Shown: positions 8,131-18,245, counted from the first letter of the stretch. The stretch: DNA of 33,708 nucleotides from Pseudomonadales bacterium (GCA_028223755.1 JAOIUY010000017.1:1-33708), one strand, 5' to 3'. Notes: a model not told the origin generated them from the letters alone. Numbers and translations: made by a program.

Positions 8131-9251
8131 TACTGTTTGCCCGAAGTCGACGAGTCAAGAATTTGCATTAAAGCCTGTAAAAACCGTGTATTTTCATCTT
8201 CTAAGCCAATGCTAACACGCAGGCAATCGACCAACCCATAGTTGGCAACAGGCCTAACGATTACACCCTTGTGCAACAATTGCTGGTTCATTTCGCTCGC
8301 TGCAAAAGGTGTTTTAAAGGTTATAAAATTTGCTGCCGACTGAATATAATCAAGCCCTAAACTGGCAAAACCCGATTCAAATTGCTGCATACCAGCACGA
8401 TTTAATGCCACCGATTCAGACAAATAAACCTCGTCATCCAATGCCGCTTGTGCTGCAGCCAAAGACAATGAAGTCACATTAAATGGCTGCCTAACTCGAT
8501 TTAACATATCAGCAATCACAGGATCTGATACCGAATAACCAACACGCAAACCGCCTAAACCATAAGCCTTTGAAAAAGTGCGCGTGACAACTAAATTGGC
8601 ATAGCGTTTTTGTAGCGAAATTCCATCAGGATAATCTGCGCTATCGATATACTCACAATAAGCTTCATCTAAAACAACCAGCACGGATGCAGGAACAGCA
8701 TCTAATAACGCGGTGAGCGCGTTATGATTCGCGTAAGTGCCCGTCGGATTATTTGGGTTAGCAATATAAATAACCCGCGTAGTATTTTTTACTGCTTGCG
8801 CCATTGCGGCAAGATCATGGGCGTAATCATTGGCGTCAACGACTAAAGACTCTGCACCTGAGCGTGCGGTTGCTAAGGCATAAACCAAAAAACCATATTG
8901 CGAATAAACTGCCGATGTATCGCTGTCGAGATAAGCACTGGCTATCAACTCAAGTATATCGTTAGATCCTGCACCTAGAGTGATACATCCAACATCGACA
9001 CCATGTCGCTCGGCTAAAATTTGTTTTAAATAAAAGCCATTGCCATCAGGATAACGATTAACTTCTTGAGCTGCATTCGCCAATGCCGCTAATACTTGTG
9101 GCGAAGGCCCGCGAGGATTTTCATTACTCGCAAGCTTAACAAAATCGGTAATGCCCAACTCACGCTGTGCTTCTTCTATTGGCTTACCTGCCTGATAAGC
9201 CTGCATGGATTGAATGGCTGGACGCGCCACTTTTATAAAAGGAGATGTCAT
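8130..9251 (-). CDS. hisC: Histidinol-phosphate / aromatic aminotransferase
   Basis: PLP-dependent class I/II aminotransferase of 373 residues. Visible features are ASNENPRGP (substrate loop, 41-49), NPNNPTGT (165-172), LDEAYCEY with the cofactor-binding Asp, and the Schiff-base lysine K228 in TFSKAYGLGGLRVG. It is the HisC2-like copy found between pheA and tyrA in pseudomonads. The position suggests it also makes phenylalanine and tyrosine from their keto acids as well as acting in histidine synthesis; that double role is inference. Its stop overlaps the tyrA start by one base. Confidence 0.93.
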   Translation of the reverse strand: MTSPFIKVARPAIQSMQAYQAGKPIEEAQRELGITDFVKLASNENPRGPSPQVLAALANAAQEVNRYPDGNGFYLKQILAERHGVDVGCITLGAGSNDILELIASAYLDSDTSAVYSQYGFLVYALATARSGAESLVVDANDYAHDLAAMAQAVKNTTRVIYIANPNNPTGTYANHNALTALLDAVPASVLVVLDEAYCEYIDSADYPDGISLQKRYANLVVTRTFSKAYGLGGLRVGYSVSDPVIADMLNRVRQPFNVTSLSLAAAQAALDDEVYLSESVALNRAGMQQFESGFASLGLDYIQSAANFITFKTPFAASEMNQQLLHKGVIVRPVANYGLVDCLRVSIGLEDENTRFLQALMQILDSSTSGKQ

Positions 9252-9314
9252 GATTAATCAATTCACTCTAATTAGCGTGCAAGCCATTGCATTAGTCGAG
9301 GAAAAAGTCAGCTG

Positions 9315-10415
9315 TTAAATAACGGCTGCTGGATAAGAGCCAAGCACTTTCACAAAAAATGACTGTTCAGCGATAGCATCGGTAACACGCTTAACAGCGG
9401 GATCCTGATGGTGTCCATGAAACTCCATAAAAAAGACATAGGCCCAATTTTCTGTTCGCGACGGTCTTGTTTCTATACGTGTTAAACTAATGCCCTCTGC
9501 CTCAAGCGGGGCCAGCAACTTAAATAAAGCGCCTGGCACATTGCGAGTAGACACAATAATTGAAGTTTTATCCTCTCCACTTGCAGCTACTTCATCATGG
9601 CTAATCACTAAAAAGCGCGTAGTGTTATCAGAATAATCTTGGATATTGGCGGCGAGACAAGAAAGGTCATAACGCTCGGCAGCAAGGTCACCGGCAACAG
9701 CAGCAATCGTCGCATCTTCTGAAGCCATTTTTGCCGCTTCACCATTCGAGCTAACCGACTGCACTTCAATATTAGGATAATGCTGCTGCAACCAATGACG
9801 CGATTGCGCTAACGCTTGCTGATGCGCACAAATTTTAGTGATTTGATTATCGCTAACACCACTCTTAACTAATAGATTAAGCGAAATCGGCAATTCGAGC
9901 TCACCACAAATCTTTAGTGGCGAGCTAATAAAATTATCGAGCGTATGCGTAACCATACCTTCGGTAGAGTTTTCAACTGGCACAACACCGTAGTGACAAG
10001 TCTTAAGTGCCACCGCTTCAAATACTTCCGCAATATTGGCAAACGGACGCGTCATCACTGAATGTCCGAAATGTTTTAAGGCTGCCGCTTGAGTGAATGT
10101 ACCCTCTGGACCAAGGTAAGCAATTTCCATTGGTTGCTCGAGCGCAAGACAAGCCGACATAATTTCACGAAAAATATGGGCAACTTCTTTTGCATCCATC
10201 GGCCCTTCGTTGCGCTCCATGACTTTTCGCAACACCTGCGCTTCACGCTCTGGACGATAAAATAAAGGCGCTTCAGAATTCTGCAAATCGACATTTTCCA
10301 ACTTTACGTCAGCCACGCGCTTAGCACAGCCAGCACGCTCGTTAATCAAGCGCTGAATCTGCTGATCAATTCGATCAATCTCGTCTCGTAAACTCTGTAA
10401 GTCGTCTTTACTCAT
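9315..10415 (-). CDS. pheA: Bifunctional chorismate mutase / prephenate dehydratase
   Basis: Makes phenylpyruvate from chorismate in two steps. I place the start at the ATG ending at 10415 (366 residues, MSKDDLQSL...) and not at the in-frame TTG at 10463, because family members begin at this point. No clear ribosome site is seen before either. Order of domains: AroQ chorismate mutase (about 1-90), prephenate dehydratase (about 96-272, beginning AYLGPEGTFTQAA and including TTRF at 265-268), and a C-terminal ACT domain with GALF (295-298) and ETRP (315-318). These last motifs bind phenylalanine, so feedback inhibition is expected. It lies between serC and hisC, as in pseudomonads. Confidence 0.95.
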   Translation of the reverse strand: MSKDDLQSLRDEIDRIDQQIQRLINERAGCAKRVADVKLENVDLQNSEAPLFYRPEREAQVLRKVMERNEGPMDAKEVAHIFREIMSACLALEQPMEIAYLGPEGTFTQAAALKHFGHSVMTRPFANIAEVFEAVALKTCHYGVVPVENSTEGMVTHTLDNFISSPLKICGELELPISLNLLVKSGVSDNQITKICAHQQALAQSRHWLQQHYPNIEVQSVSSNGEAAKMASEDATIAAVAGDLAAERYDLSCLAANIQDYSDNTTRFLVISHDEVAASGEDKTSIIVSTRNVPGALFKLLAPLEAEGISLTRIETRPSRTENWAYVFFMEFHGHHQDPAVKRVTDAIAEQSFFVKVLGSYPAAVI

Positions 10416-10492
10416 GATAGTCAGTATGTAGTCGATAAATAATGCATTAAATTGTGGAATCAATTGTCGCCGTCATTATGACAGCGAAACAA

Positions 10493-11572
10493 TTAGCCGT
10501 TAGCTTTCGCAAAATCATCCATAAACGCAATCAAAGCATCAACTGCCGCTTCTGATACCGCGTTATAAATTGAGGCACGCATACCACCTACAGAGCGATG
10601 CCCTTTAAGATTTAATAAACCCGCTTGCTCAGATTGCTGTAAAAAAGCTTTATCTAAAGCACTATCAGCCAATGTAAACGGCACATTCATTGATGAACGA
10701 CTCTGCAACTCAACAGGGTTACCATAAAAGTCATTGGCATCAATAAAGCCATATAGCTTTTCGTATTTACGACGGTTAACTGCTTCAATCGCGGTTAAGC
10801 CGCCCTGCTCTTTAAGCCACTGAAATACTAAGCCAGCCATATACCAACCGTAAGCCGGTGGTGTATTAGACATTGAACCTGCATCAGCATGCACTTTGTA
10901 ATCAAGCATTGAAGGCGCTAAAGGACTCGCTTTACCCAGCAAATCTTTGCGAACAATAACAATCGTTAGTCCAGATGGACCGATATTTTTTTGCGCACCA
11001 GCATAAATAACGCCGTATTTATTCACGTCAATTGGACGAGATAAAATGGTTGACGACATATCGCCAACAATGGGCATGCTCACTTCTGGCGTCCAGAAAA
11101 ACTCTACGCCGCCAATGGTTTCATTCGGCGTAAAATGCAGGTAAGCCGCATCTTCATCAATATCCCAAGTATCAAACGCAGGAATCGAAGCAAAGTTATT
11201 ATCTTCACTGCTCGCTACTACTTTCACATCACAGTAACGCTTAGCTTCTTTAATTGCTTTTTTAGACCATTGCCCAGTGTTGACGTAATTGGCTTTTGAT
11301 TTACCATCAAGCAAATTCAACGGCACTGCCGAGAATTGCTGCGTAGCACCGCCTTGTAAAAACAACACGGCATAATCATCAGAAATATTCATTAACTCGC
11401 GCAAATCTGCTTCGGCCGTTTCGGCAATCTCAACAAACTCTGCACTGCGGTGACTCATCTCCATCACCGATAAACCCTTACTACGCCAATCCAGTAACTC
11501 GCTTTGCGCTTTACTTAAAACCGCTTCAGGTAGCGCCGCAGGACCGGCACAAAAATTAAAAAGACGATTCAT
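10493..11572 (-). CDS. serC: Phosphoserine aminotransferase
   Basis: PLP enzyme of serine synthesis (3-phosphohydroxypyruvate to phosphoserine), also used in pyridoxine synthesis. The 359-residue product starts with the family hallmark NFCAGPAALP. It has the FLQGGATQQF phosphate-binding loop (71-80) and the PLP lysine K195 in AGAQKNIGPSG, and ends with the VGGMRASIYNA segment that closes the active site. A clear AGGAGA ribosome site precedes the ATG. It lies 46 bases downstream of gyrA and 77 bases upstream of pheA. Confidence 0.97.
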   Translation of the reverse strand: MNRLFNFCAGPAALPEAVLSKAQSELLDWRSKGLSVMEMSHRSAEFVEIAETAEADLRELMNISDDYAVLFLQGGATQQFSAVPLNLLDGKSKANYVNTGQWSKKAIKEAKRYCDVKVVASSEDNNFASIPAFDTWDIDEDAAYLHFTPNETIGGVEFFWTPEVSMPIVGDMSSTILSRPIDVNKYGVIYAGAQKNIGPSGLTIVIVRKDLLGKASPLAPSMLDYKVHADAGSMSNTPPAYGWYMAGLVFQWLKEQGGLTAIEAVNRRKYEKLYGFIDANDFYGNPVELQSRSSMNVPFTLADSALDKAFLQQSEQAGLLNLKGHRSVGGMRASIYNAVSEAAVDALIAFMDDFAKANG

Positions 11573-11618
11573 TTACTACTACTCTCCTAATTCAATACGC
11601 TAAAAATATGCTAAAAAC

Positions 11619-14267
11619 TTATTCTTCTGACTCTGAAGCGTCATCACTTGCCGCTTCATCATTGTTGATTTGACTAGTGTCGGCTTGATTCGCATCCGAC
11701 GCTTCATCTGTCTCTGTAGTCGCGACTAAATCATCTTCTTCTGGCTCATCAATACGCGCTACATTCACTAACGACTCACCCTCTTTAAGGCGAATCACTC
11801 GAACACCTTGCGTGTTTCGACCCAACTCAGAGACTTCATCGATACGACAGCGAACCAAGGTTCCTTGATCGCTAATCAACATCATTTGATCACCTGTAGT
11901 CACCTGAATTGCACCCACTAATTGACCATTACGATCCGAGGTTTGCATACCGATAACACCACGTGTACCACGACCCTTAACTGGAAACTCATCAATGGCT
12001 GTTCGCTTACCGTAACCATTTTCACTAACGGTCAATACACGTCCCTCAGGTTTAGGGATCATCAATGAAATCAATCGCTGACCTTCCTCAAGACGAATAC
12101 CGCGCACACCGCGGGCCGTTCGCCCCATAGCTCTAACTTCTGACTCACGGAAACGCACTGCTTTACCTGCGCTACTGACTAGAACAACATCCGATTCACC
12201 ATCGGTGATCGCAGTGCCAATTAATACGTCGCCTTCGTCTAGCTCTAGTGCTCGCAAACCAACACTTCGCTGACGGGCAAAATCGGTTAAGGCTGTCTTC
12301 TTAACGGTACCGCTAGCGGTCGCCATAAAGATATAGTGCCCTTCTGTATACTCGGCAACTGGCAAAATGGATGTAATTCGCTCACCTTCATCTAACGGCA
12401 ATAAATTCACCACCGGACGACCGCGAGAATTTCGGCCAGCAACCGGAATTTGGAAAACCTTCATCCAATACACTTTACCGACGTTAGAAAACAGCAGTAT
12501 CGTGTTGTGAGTATTAGCAATTAATAAATGCTCGACAAAATCTTCATCTTTAACCGATGTCGCTGACTTACCCATACCGCCACGACGCTGCGCTTGATAA
12601 TCATCAAGCGGCTGAGATTTCGCATAACCACCATGTGAAATCGTCACTACACGATCTTCTTCTGAGATTAAATCTTCAACTGTAAGATCACGCTTACTGG
12701 CGGTAATTTCTGTACGGCGCTCATCACCAAAATTTTGAACCAAATCAGCTAGCTCTTCGCGAATAACCGTTAGCAGACGATTAGGATCGCCTAAAATCTC
12801 AAGATAACCGGCAATTTGCTCTAAACGCTCACTGTATTCTTGCAATAATTTATCATGCTCCATGCCTGTAAGACGATGCAGTCGTAAATCAAGAATCGCT
12901 TGCGCTTGTACGGGTGATAAATGGTATTTTCCATCGCGCAAACCAAAGTGCTCTGGCAATTCATCAGGTCGACTCGCATCAGTACCTGCGCGATCTAACA
13001 TTTCTATCACGCTGCCTGGCAACCATGGTTCGGCCATTAATTTCTCTTTAGCCTCTGAAGGCGTTGGAGATGTTTTGATTAAAGCAATAACCGGATCAAT
13101 ATTGGCAAGCGCAATAGCCCAGCCTTCTAAAATATGTCCACGCTCTCGAGCTTTTCTTAGCAAATAAACGGTGCGACGCGTAACGACTTCGCGGCGATGC
13201 TTTATAAAGCATTCCAACAAGTCTTTTAAGTTAAGTAGTTTTGGCTGACCATCTACCAAGGCAACAATGTTGATACCAAATACATTTTCAAGCTGCGTTT
13301 GCGCATATAAGTTATTAACAACCACTTCACCTAACTCACCGCGTCGCAACTCGATAACCACTCGCATACCGTCTTTATCAGACTCATCGCGCAGCTCAGA
13401 AATGCCTTCAATTTTTTTATCTTTAACAAGCTCGGCGATTTTTTCTATTAAACGCGCCTTATTAACCTGATAAGGCAGCTCAGTGACAATAATGGTTTCA
13501 CGCTTAGTTTTTTCATTGACTTCAATATCAACACGAGCACGAACATAGATACGGCCACGACCCGTGCGATAAGCCTGCACAATCCCAGCGCGACCATTAA
13601 TGATACCGGCGGTTGGAAAATCAGGACCCGGCAGAAACTCCATTAAGCCATCAACATCTAACTCAGGATTATCAATTAACGCTAACGTCGCTTTAACCAC
13701 TTCAACAAGGTTATGCGGCGGAATGTTGGTTGCCATACCAACGGCAATACCCGACGACCCATTAACTAATAAGTTAGGTACGCGAGTAGGCATAACTTCA
13801 GGAATTAATTCTGTGCCGTCGTAGTTAGGCACATAGTCGACGGTCTCTTTATCGAGGTCGGCTAGTAATTCATGGGCAATTTTTGACATGCGAATTTCGG
13901 TATAACGCATGGCTGCAGGGGAGTCGCCATCAATCGAGCCAAAGTTACCCTGCCCGTCGACAAGCATATAGCGTAGCGAAAAGGGTTGCGCCATACGAAC
14001 AATCGTATCGTAAACAGCCGAATCGCCGTGCGGGTGATATTTACCAATCACGTCGCCAACCACCCTTGCTGATTTTTTATAACCTTTGTTCCAGTCGTTT
14101 TTGAGCTCATTCATGGCATGTAAAACACGGCGATGCACCGGTTTTAAGCCATCACGAACGTCTGGCAAGGCTCGCCCAACAATAACGCTCATGGCGTAGT
14201 CGAGATAAGATTGTTTTAATTCTTCTTCGATATTAACGGGTAGAATTTCTTTTGCTATCTCACCCAT
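11619..14267 (-). CDS. gyrA: DNA gyrase subunit A
   Basis: Breaks and rejoins DNA in the gyrase A2B2 complex that introduces negative supercoils. I choose the ATG ending at 14267 (882 residues, [10 protein letters not shown]), which matches the E. coli numbering and has an AGGGGA ribosome site; an in-frame upstream extension looks spurious. The quinolone-resistance region is wild type (S83, D87) and the active-site tyrosine is Y122. The N-terminal breakage-reunion domain (to about 520) is followed by a six-bladed DNA-wrapping domain. Its GyrA box reads QRRGGMG (560-566), with Met at 565 where Lys or Arg is usual. The last 45 or so residues are very acidic, as in E. coli. Drives the downstream serC-pheA series. 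Confidence 0.98.
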   Translation of the reverse strand: MGEIAKEILPVNIEEELKQSYLDYAMSVIVGRALPDVRDGLKPVHRRVLHAMNELKNDWNKGYKKSARVVGDVIGKYHPHGDSAVYDTIVRMAQPFSLRYMLVDGQGNFGSIDGDSPAAMRYTEIRMSKIAHELLADLDKETVDYVPNYDGTELIPEVMPTRVPNLLVNGSSGIAVGMATNIPPHNLVEVVKATLALIDNPELDVDGLMEFLPGPDFPTAGIINGRAGIVQAYRTGRGRIYVRARVDIEVNEKTKRETIIVTELPYQVNKARLIEKIAELVKDKKIEGISELRDESDKDGMRVVIELRRGELGEVVVNNLYAQTQLENVFGINIVALVDGQPKLLNLKDLLECFIKHRREVVTRRTVYLLRKARERGHILEGWAIALANIDPVIALIKTSPTPSEAKEKLMAEPWLPGSVIEMLDRAGTDASRPDELPEHFGLRDGKYHLSPVQAQAILDLRLHRLTGMEHDKLLQEYSERLEQIAGYLEILGDPNRLLTVIREELADLVQNFGDERRTEITASKRDLTVEDLISEEDRVVTISHGGYAKSQPLDDYQAQRRGGMGKSATSVKDEDFVEHLLIANTHNTILLFSNVGKVYWMKVFQIPVAGRNSRGRPVVNLLPLDEGERITSILPVAEYTEGHYIFMATASGTVKKTALTDFARQRSVGLRALELDEGDVLIGTAITDGESDVVLVSSAGKAVRFRESEVRAMGRTARGVRGIRLEEGQRLISLMIPKPEGRVLTVSENGYGKRTAIDEFPVKGRGTRGVIGMQTSDRNGQLVGAIQVTTGDQMMLISDQGTLVRCRIDEVSELGRNTQGVRVIRLKEGESLVNVARIDEPEEDDLVATTETDEASDANQADTSQINNDEAASDDASESEE

Positions 14268-14347
14268 AAAACGTGTTTCCCCTTGCTTACGCCCTGAAAA
14301 ATAAAGGCGATTAAAAAGCTCAATAAATGACTCAAATAAAGCCCCAA

Positions 14348-14378
14348 ATGATACCACAGGAGGCCCTAACAATGTCAG
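14348..14378 (-). promoter_or_regulatory. Candidate extended -10 promoter of gyrA
   Basis: The minus strand shows CTGACA (14373-14378, one mismatch from TTGACA), then 19 bases, then TATCAT (14348-14353) preceded by TGG, which makes an extended -10. This gives a leader of roughly 75 nt before the gyrA ATG. The long spacer lowers confidence. Confidence 0.45.
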
Positions 14379-14551
14379 TGTTAATGGCAGTTTTAGCGAC
14401 TAAAATTGCCGCTCTATAGCTGTTATTTTGGCAGTCACAAAGCACTGAGCATAAGTAATGATTTAAGCTGCAATCAGCGACACAAAAGAGCCCCTATTCA
14501 ACCCAGTAAAAAGGTGAATTAGCACAAGAAATACCCATCACTGAACGACGC

Positions 14552-14581
14552 TCAACACGAGACCGATCAATCGCGTATAAT
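14552..14581 (+). promoter_or_regulatory. Sigma70-type promoter of mtaD-ubiG-mupP-yciK
   Basis: A perfect TATAAT (14576-14581) lies 18 bases after TCAACA (14552-14557, four of six matches to TTGACA). Predicted transcription start is near 14588, giving a 21- to 42-base leader depending on which mtaD start is used. Confidence 0.6.
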
Positions 14582-14629
14582 CGACAACCAATCAAACCGA
14601 CTAACCTCTTGCCAGCGGTATCTATAAGC

Positions 14630-15976
14630 GTGAATTCATCCACCATCGAAATTGTTAGCGCACGTTGGATTATCCCAATGGACGGCGACATTAGTCGCAC
14701 AGAAGCCGCCTCAACACTTAACGATCATGCCATCGCCGTTCAAGATGGCACTATTATCGCCTTAGCGCCGCGCGAGCAAATATTGGCCGACTACCCCGAT
14801 GCCGCTCACACCGAGCTAAATAACCACATTTTAATGCCCGGCCTTATCAATGCGCATAACCATACGGCTATGACACTGCTGCGCGGCATGGCAGACGATT
14901 ACCCCCTTATGGAATGGTTAGAGCAGCATATCTGGCCGGCAGAAAACCGCTGCATTAGCTATGATTTTGTTCGCGATGGGACGGAGCTAGGTATTGCTGA
15001 AATGTTGCTATCGGGGACTACCTGCTTCTCAGATATGTATTTTTTCCCCGATGCTACTGCAGCAGTAGCAGAAAAGCTTGGCATGCGGGCTCAAATTAAC
15101 TTTCCCATCTTCGAGATGGCCTCGGCTTGGGCACAAAATGCGGAGGAATACTTTGATAAAGGGTTAGCGCTCTCGGATGAATATCGCTATAGCCCGCTTA
15201 TCAACACAGCCTTTGGACCTCACGCACCTTATACGGTGAGCGATAGCAGCTTCGAACGCATTGTCATGCTGGCAGAAGAAATCGATTGCAACATTCACGT
15301 CCACCTGCATGAAACCGCATTTGAAGTTGCCTCTTCGATTGAGCAATACGGCATAAGCCCTATCGCCAGACTTAACCAGCTCGGTGCGCTATCGCCAAGA
15401 ACACAAGCTGTACACATGACGCAGCTTAATACAGAAGACACAAAAATCCTGTTAGATACTGGCGCCAGTATTATTCACTGCCCAACATCCAATGTAAAAT
15501 TAGCGAGTGGCTATTGCCCCGCCGCTGACCTGTTAGACCAAGGCGTTCGCGTTGGGCTGGGTACAGATGGCGCAGCCAGTAACAACACACTCAACTTATT
15601 TGAAACGCTGCGCAGCGCGGCGTTACTCGCCAAACATCAAGCGGCTGACGCAACAGCGCTTAACGCCAGCCAAGCTTTGCGAATGGCTACACTGGGCGGC
15701 GCGGAAGTCTTGGGCATTGACGATATCACCGGCAGCATTACTATTGGCAAGCAGGCCGACATGATTGCTATCGATACGCATAGCCCTGCCATGCAGCCCG
15801 TGCACTCAGCCATTTCACAACTGGTCTATACCGAAGCCGCATCGGCAGTCAGCCACGTTTGGATTGCCGGCAAAATAAAAGTCAGCAATCGACAACTGGT
15901 TGATATTGATTTAGAGGCACTATTGGCTAAAAGCCAGTGGTGGCGCAACACCATAGCAAAGGTAGAAAATACTTAA
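14630..15976 (+). CDS. mtaD: 5-methylthioadenosine / S-adenosylhomocysteine deaminase (amidohydrolase family)
   Basis: Zinc-dependent amidohydrolase expected to deaminate methylthioadenosine or S-adenosylhomocysteine in SAM by-product recycling. The start is uncertain. GTG at 14630 (448 residues) is used here; TTG at 14609 would add seven residues, and neither has a good ribosome site. In the 448-residue numbering, metal ligands appear as NAHNH (H76, H78), VHLHE (H225 or H227 with E228), the VHMTQL His at 262, and GTDGAASNN (D313). It sits at the head of a four-gene plus-strand set whose order mtaD-ubiG-mupP-yciK is also known in pseudomonads. The SAM link to the ubiG methyltransferase next door is suggestive. 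Exact substrate is inferred; related chlorohydrolases share the fold. Confidence 0.88.
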   Translation: MNSSTIEIVSARWIIPMDGDISRTEAASTLNDHAIAVQDGTIIALAPREQILADYPDAAHTELNNHILMPGLINAHNHTAMTLLRGMADDYPLMEWLEQHIWPAENRCISYDFVRDGTELGIAEMLLSGTTCFSDMYFFPDATAAVAEKLGMRAQINFPIFEMASAWAQNAEEYFDKGLALSDEYRYSPLINTAFGPHAPYTVSDSSFERIVMLAEEIDCNIHVHLHETAFEVASSIEQYGISPIARLNQLGALSPRTQAVHMTQLNTEDTKILLDTGASIIHCPTSNVKLASGYCPAADLLDQGVRVGLGTDGAASNNTLNLFETLRSAALLAKHQAADATALNASQALRMATLGGAEVLGIDDITGSITIGKQADMIAIDTHSPAMQPVHSAISQLVYTEAASAVSHVWIAGKIKVSNRQLVDIDLEALLAKSQWWRNTIAKVENT

Positions 15977-15978
15977 TC

Positions 15979-16737
15979 ATGACGCATACAACTGACGAAG
16001 CAGAATCATCAACAAGCTCAATGACAAAGCCAACAAAAAGCAACGTTGATCCATCAGAAATTGCTAAGTTCGAAGCCTTGGCACATCGCTGGTGGGATAC
16101 GAGCAGTGAATTTAAACCGCTGCACGAAATCAATCCACTGCGCGCCAATTTTATTGATCGTCTATCACCTGTCGCTGAAAAAAAAGTCATTGATATCGGC
16201 TGTGGCGGTGGCATCTTGTCAGAGGCGCTAACGCAGCGCGGCGCCAAAGTCACCGGCATTGATATGGGAGCAGCACCACTGGGTGTTGCCGAACTACACG
16301 CTTTAGAAAATAATTTATCGATCGAGTATAAAAAAATCACCGCTGAAGAGATTGCGGCAGAACGACCCGGCCAATACGATGTGGTTACCTGCCTAGAAAT
16401 GCTTGAGCATGTACCCGACCCTGCTGCTATCGTGCAAGCCTGTGCAGATTTATGCAAACCGGGTGGACACATCTACTTCGCTACAATCAATCGCAATCCG
16501 AAAAGTTATCTGTTTGCTATTTTAGGCGCTGAACATATTTTAGGTTTACTCCCCAAGGGTACACACGATTATGAAAAACTCATTAAGCCTTCAGAGCTAC
16601 ACCGCTGGATGCGCGAGAGTAATTTATTATTAAACGATTCGACCGGCATGACATACAACCCGCTCTCTAAGCGCTATAAATTAAACCCTAACAACTTGGA
16701 TGTTAATTATTTATTGCACGGCACTAAACCTGCATAA
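15979..16737 (+). CDS. ubiG: Ubiquinone biosynthesis O-methyltransferase
   Basis: Carries out both O-methylations of the ubiquinone ring in aerobic respiration, using SAM. From the ATG at 15979 the product has 252 residues; it starts two bases after the mtaD stop. Family similarity begins only at NVDPSEIAKFEALAHRWWD, so the ATG at 16021 is an alternative start. The SAM-binding motif VIDIGCGGGILSEAL lies at 70-84. The downstream motifs YDVVTCLEMLEHVPDP and PKGTHDYEKLIKPSEL are typical of UbiG. The final DVNYLLHGTKP also matches the family. Followed 66 bases later by mupP. Confidence 0.96.
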   Translation: MTHTTDEAESSTSSMTKPTKSNVDPSEIAKFEALAHRWWDTSSEFKPLHEINPLRANFIDRLSPVAEKKVIDIGCGGGILSEALTQRGAKVTGIDMGAAPLGVAELHALENNLSIEYKKITAEEIAAERPGQYDVVTCLEMLEHVPDPAAIVQACADLCKPGGHIYFATINRNPKSYLFAILGAEHILGLLPKGTHDYEKLIKPSELHRWMRESNLLLNDSTGMTYNPLSKRYKLNPNNLDVNYLLHGTKPA

Positions 16738-16803
16738 CCGTCAATAACTATCAACAGCTAAGCAAAACCATGCAAAGCTTCCTAGGGATAAACGAGTAAC
16801 GCC

Positions 16804-17499
16804 ATGCAAGAAATAAATAACTCAAGCTCGCTAGAAGGTGTACTCTTTGATCTCGATGGCACATTAGTTGATACCGCGCCAGATTTTATTGTCGCCGTAA
16901 ACCAACTAAGAAATGCACATCAACTCGATAGCCTTCCTGCCTCAGGTATTGCCGAACAAGTTTCTAATGGCTCTATTGCGTTAACGGAATACGCATTTAA
17001 TATAACGCCAGAACATGCAGACTTTCCTTCACGACGACAAGCACTGCTTGACCATTATCTTAACTGCATAGGTCAACATGCCGCACTTTATAGCGGCTTA
17101 AATGATTTGTTAGAACGATTACATAAAGCTGATATTCCTTGGGGCATTGTTACCAATAAACCGATCGCCTATGCACAGCCACTGCTTGAAAACCTTCAAC
17201 TTATTGATCGCTGCCATGTACTTATTTGCCCCGATCATGTGAGCCAACCAAAGCCTCACCCTGAAGCACTTTTTATTGCCGCCAAAAAAATTAACTGTAA
17301 CGTTTCAGCCACTGCCTATATTGGCGATCACGATCGTGATATTGAAGCGGGACGCGCCGCCGGCATGAAAACCATTGCCGCTGCTTACGGCTACATCAGT
17401 AACGAACAAAAGATTGAAGATTGGCGTGCCGACAGTATTGCTCAACAACCTCAAGATATTCACTCAACATTAGAACGGTTATTTTCATGCACAATTTAA
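16804..17499 (+). CDS. mupP: HAD phosphatase, probable N-acetylmuramic acid 6-phosphate phosphatase MupP
   Basis: HAD-superfamily hydrolase of 231 residues. Motif I is FDLDGTLVD (nucleophile D16, acid D18), motif II is the IVTNKP Thr, motif III is the Lys in QPKPHPE, and motif IV is YIGDHDRDIEAG. A helical cap lies between motifs I and II. It belongs to the Gph/MupP group. The ubiG-mupP-yciK order matches the pseudomonad locus where MupP dephosphorylates MurNAc 6-phosphate in cell-wall recycling, so I prefer that role. Phosphoglycolate phosphatase (Gph) is the alternative. Its last 13 bases overlap the start of yciK, indicating coupled translation. Confidence 0.82.
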   Translation: MQEINNSSSLEGVLFDLDGTLVDTAPDFIVAVNQLRNAHQLDSLPASGIAEQVSNGSIALTEYAFNITPEHADFPSRRQALLDHYLNCIGQHAALYSGLNDLLERLHKADIPWGIVTNKPIAYAQPLLENLQLIDRCHVLICPDHVSQPKPHPEALFIAAKKINCNVSATAYIGDHDRDIEAGRAAGMKTIAAAYGYISNEQKIEDWRADSIAQQPQDIHSTLERLFSCTI

Positions 17500-18245
17500 G
17501 CGAGCTTATCAATTACAAACCAAGTGCCGATGCACTAGCAGGGCGTAATATTTTAGTCACTGGCGCAGGCGATGGTATCGGCCGAGCTGCTGCTTTAAGT
17601 TTTGCCCAGCATGGCGCAACCGTTATTTTACTGGGTCGCACAGAGGCAAAACTCGAAGCCGTGTATGACGAGATAGAATCGAAGGGTGGCGCCCAACCGG
17701 TTATCGCCACACTGGATTTAGATACCGCCACTCATCAGGACTATCAAAACCTGAATGCAGAAATCAGCCAAAACTTAGGCGCACTGCATGGCCTTCTTCA
17801 TAATGCAGGCATCCTCGGTGAAATGAAACCACTGGCGCAATACAACGAAGATACCTTTGCCCGCGTGATGAATATCAATTTGACGAGTAACTTTTTGCTG
17901 ACCAAAGCATTACTGCCCTCACTAGAGCAAGCGGACGATGCTTCAATTATTTTTACCGCTTCGGGCGTAGGTCGAAAAGGTCGCGCTTATTGGGGAAGCT
18001 ACGGTGTTTCTAAATTCGCTATTGAGGGTTTAATGCAAACTTGGGCCGATGAATTTGAAGGCTCTTCGAATATTCGCGCTAACTCACTCAACCCTGGTGC
18101 AACACAAACTGCTATGCGTCGCCAAGCCTATCCCGGCGAAACGCCAAGCAACAACCCTACCGCTGAAGAAATCATGGGTGCTTATTTGTTTTTAATGGGG
18201 GCAGAAAGCATTGGCGTTAATGGCCAACCATTAAATGCGCAATAA
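17487..18245 (+). CDS. yciK: YciK family short-chain dehydrogenase/reductase
   Basis: NAD(P)-dependent oxidoreductase of unknown substrate. The start is the ATG at 17487 (253 residues, MHNLSELINY), which overlaps the end of mupP; E. coli YciK has 252 residues. Glycine-rich cofactor motif TGAGDGIG (25-32), LHNAG (104-108), and the catalytic YxxxK in SYGVSKF (Y172, K176). The usual catalytic Ser position appears in IIFTASGVGRKG. Homologues keep the SVGRxGRAxWGxYxxSKFA stretch seen here. Last gene of the plus-strand set; it converges on alkB with only 20 bases between stops and no terminator hairpin. Confidence 0.92.
   Translation: MHNLSELINYKPSADALAGRNILVTGAGDGIGRAAALSFAQHGATVILLGRTEAKLEAVYDEIESKGGAQPVIATLDLDTATHQDYQNLNAEISQNLGALHGLLHNAGILGEMKPLAQYNEDTFARVMNINLTSNFLLTKALLPSLEQADDASIIFTASGVGRKGRAYWGSYGVSKFAIEGLMQTWADEFEGSSNIRANSLNPGATQTAMRRQAYPGETPSNNPTAEEIMGAYLFLMGAESIGVNGQPLNAQ

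Larger units (their letters stand above)
14268..14629. other. Divergent intergenic region between gyrA and mtaD
   Basis: About 360 bases without a supported gene. It holds one candidate promoter for gyrA and one good promoter for mtaD, listed separately. Short open frames here lack ribosome sites and recognisable products. I see no other repeats or RNA structures of note. Confidence 0.7.

Noticed and set aside
10416-10463. Upstream TTG start for pheA
   Set aside because: The added 16 residues do not resemble family N-termini; the chorismate mutase domain begins at the ATG ending at 10415.
14268-14372. N-terminal extension of gyrA by 35 residues
   Set aside because: The extension has no family similarity, lies across the candidate promoter, and the ATG at 14267 has a ribosome site and gives exact E. 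coli numbering.
15927-16472. Long minus-strand frame opposite ubiG
   Set aside because: It is the antisense shadow of the ubiG and mtaD coding sequence, with a composition typical of shadows.
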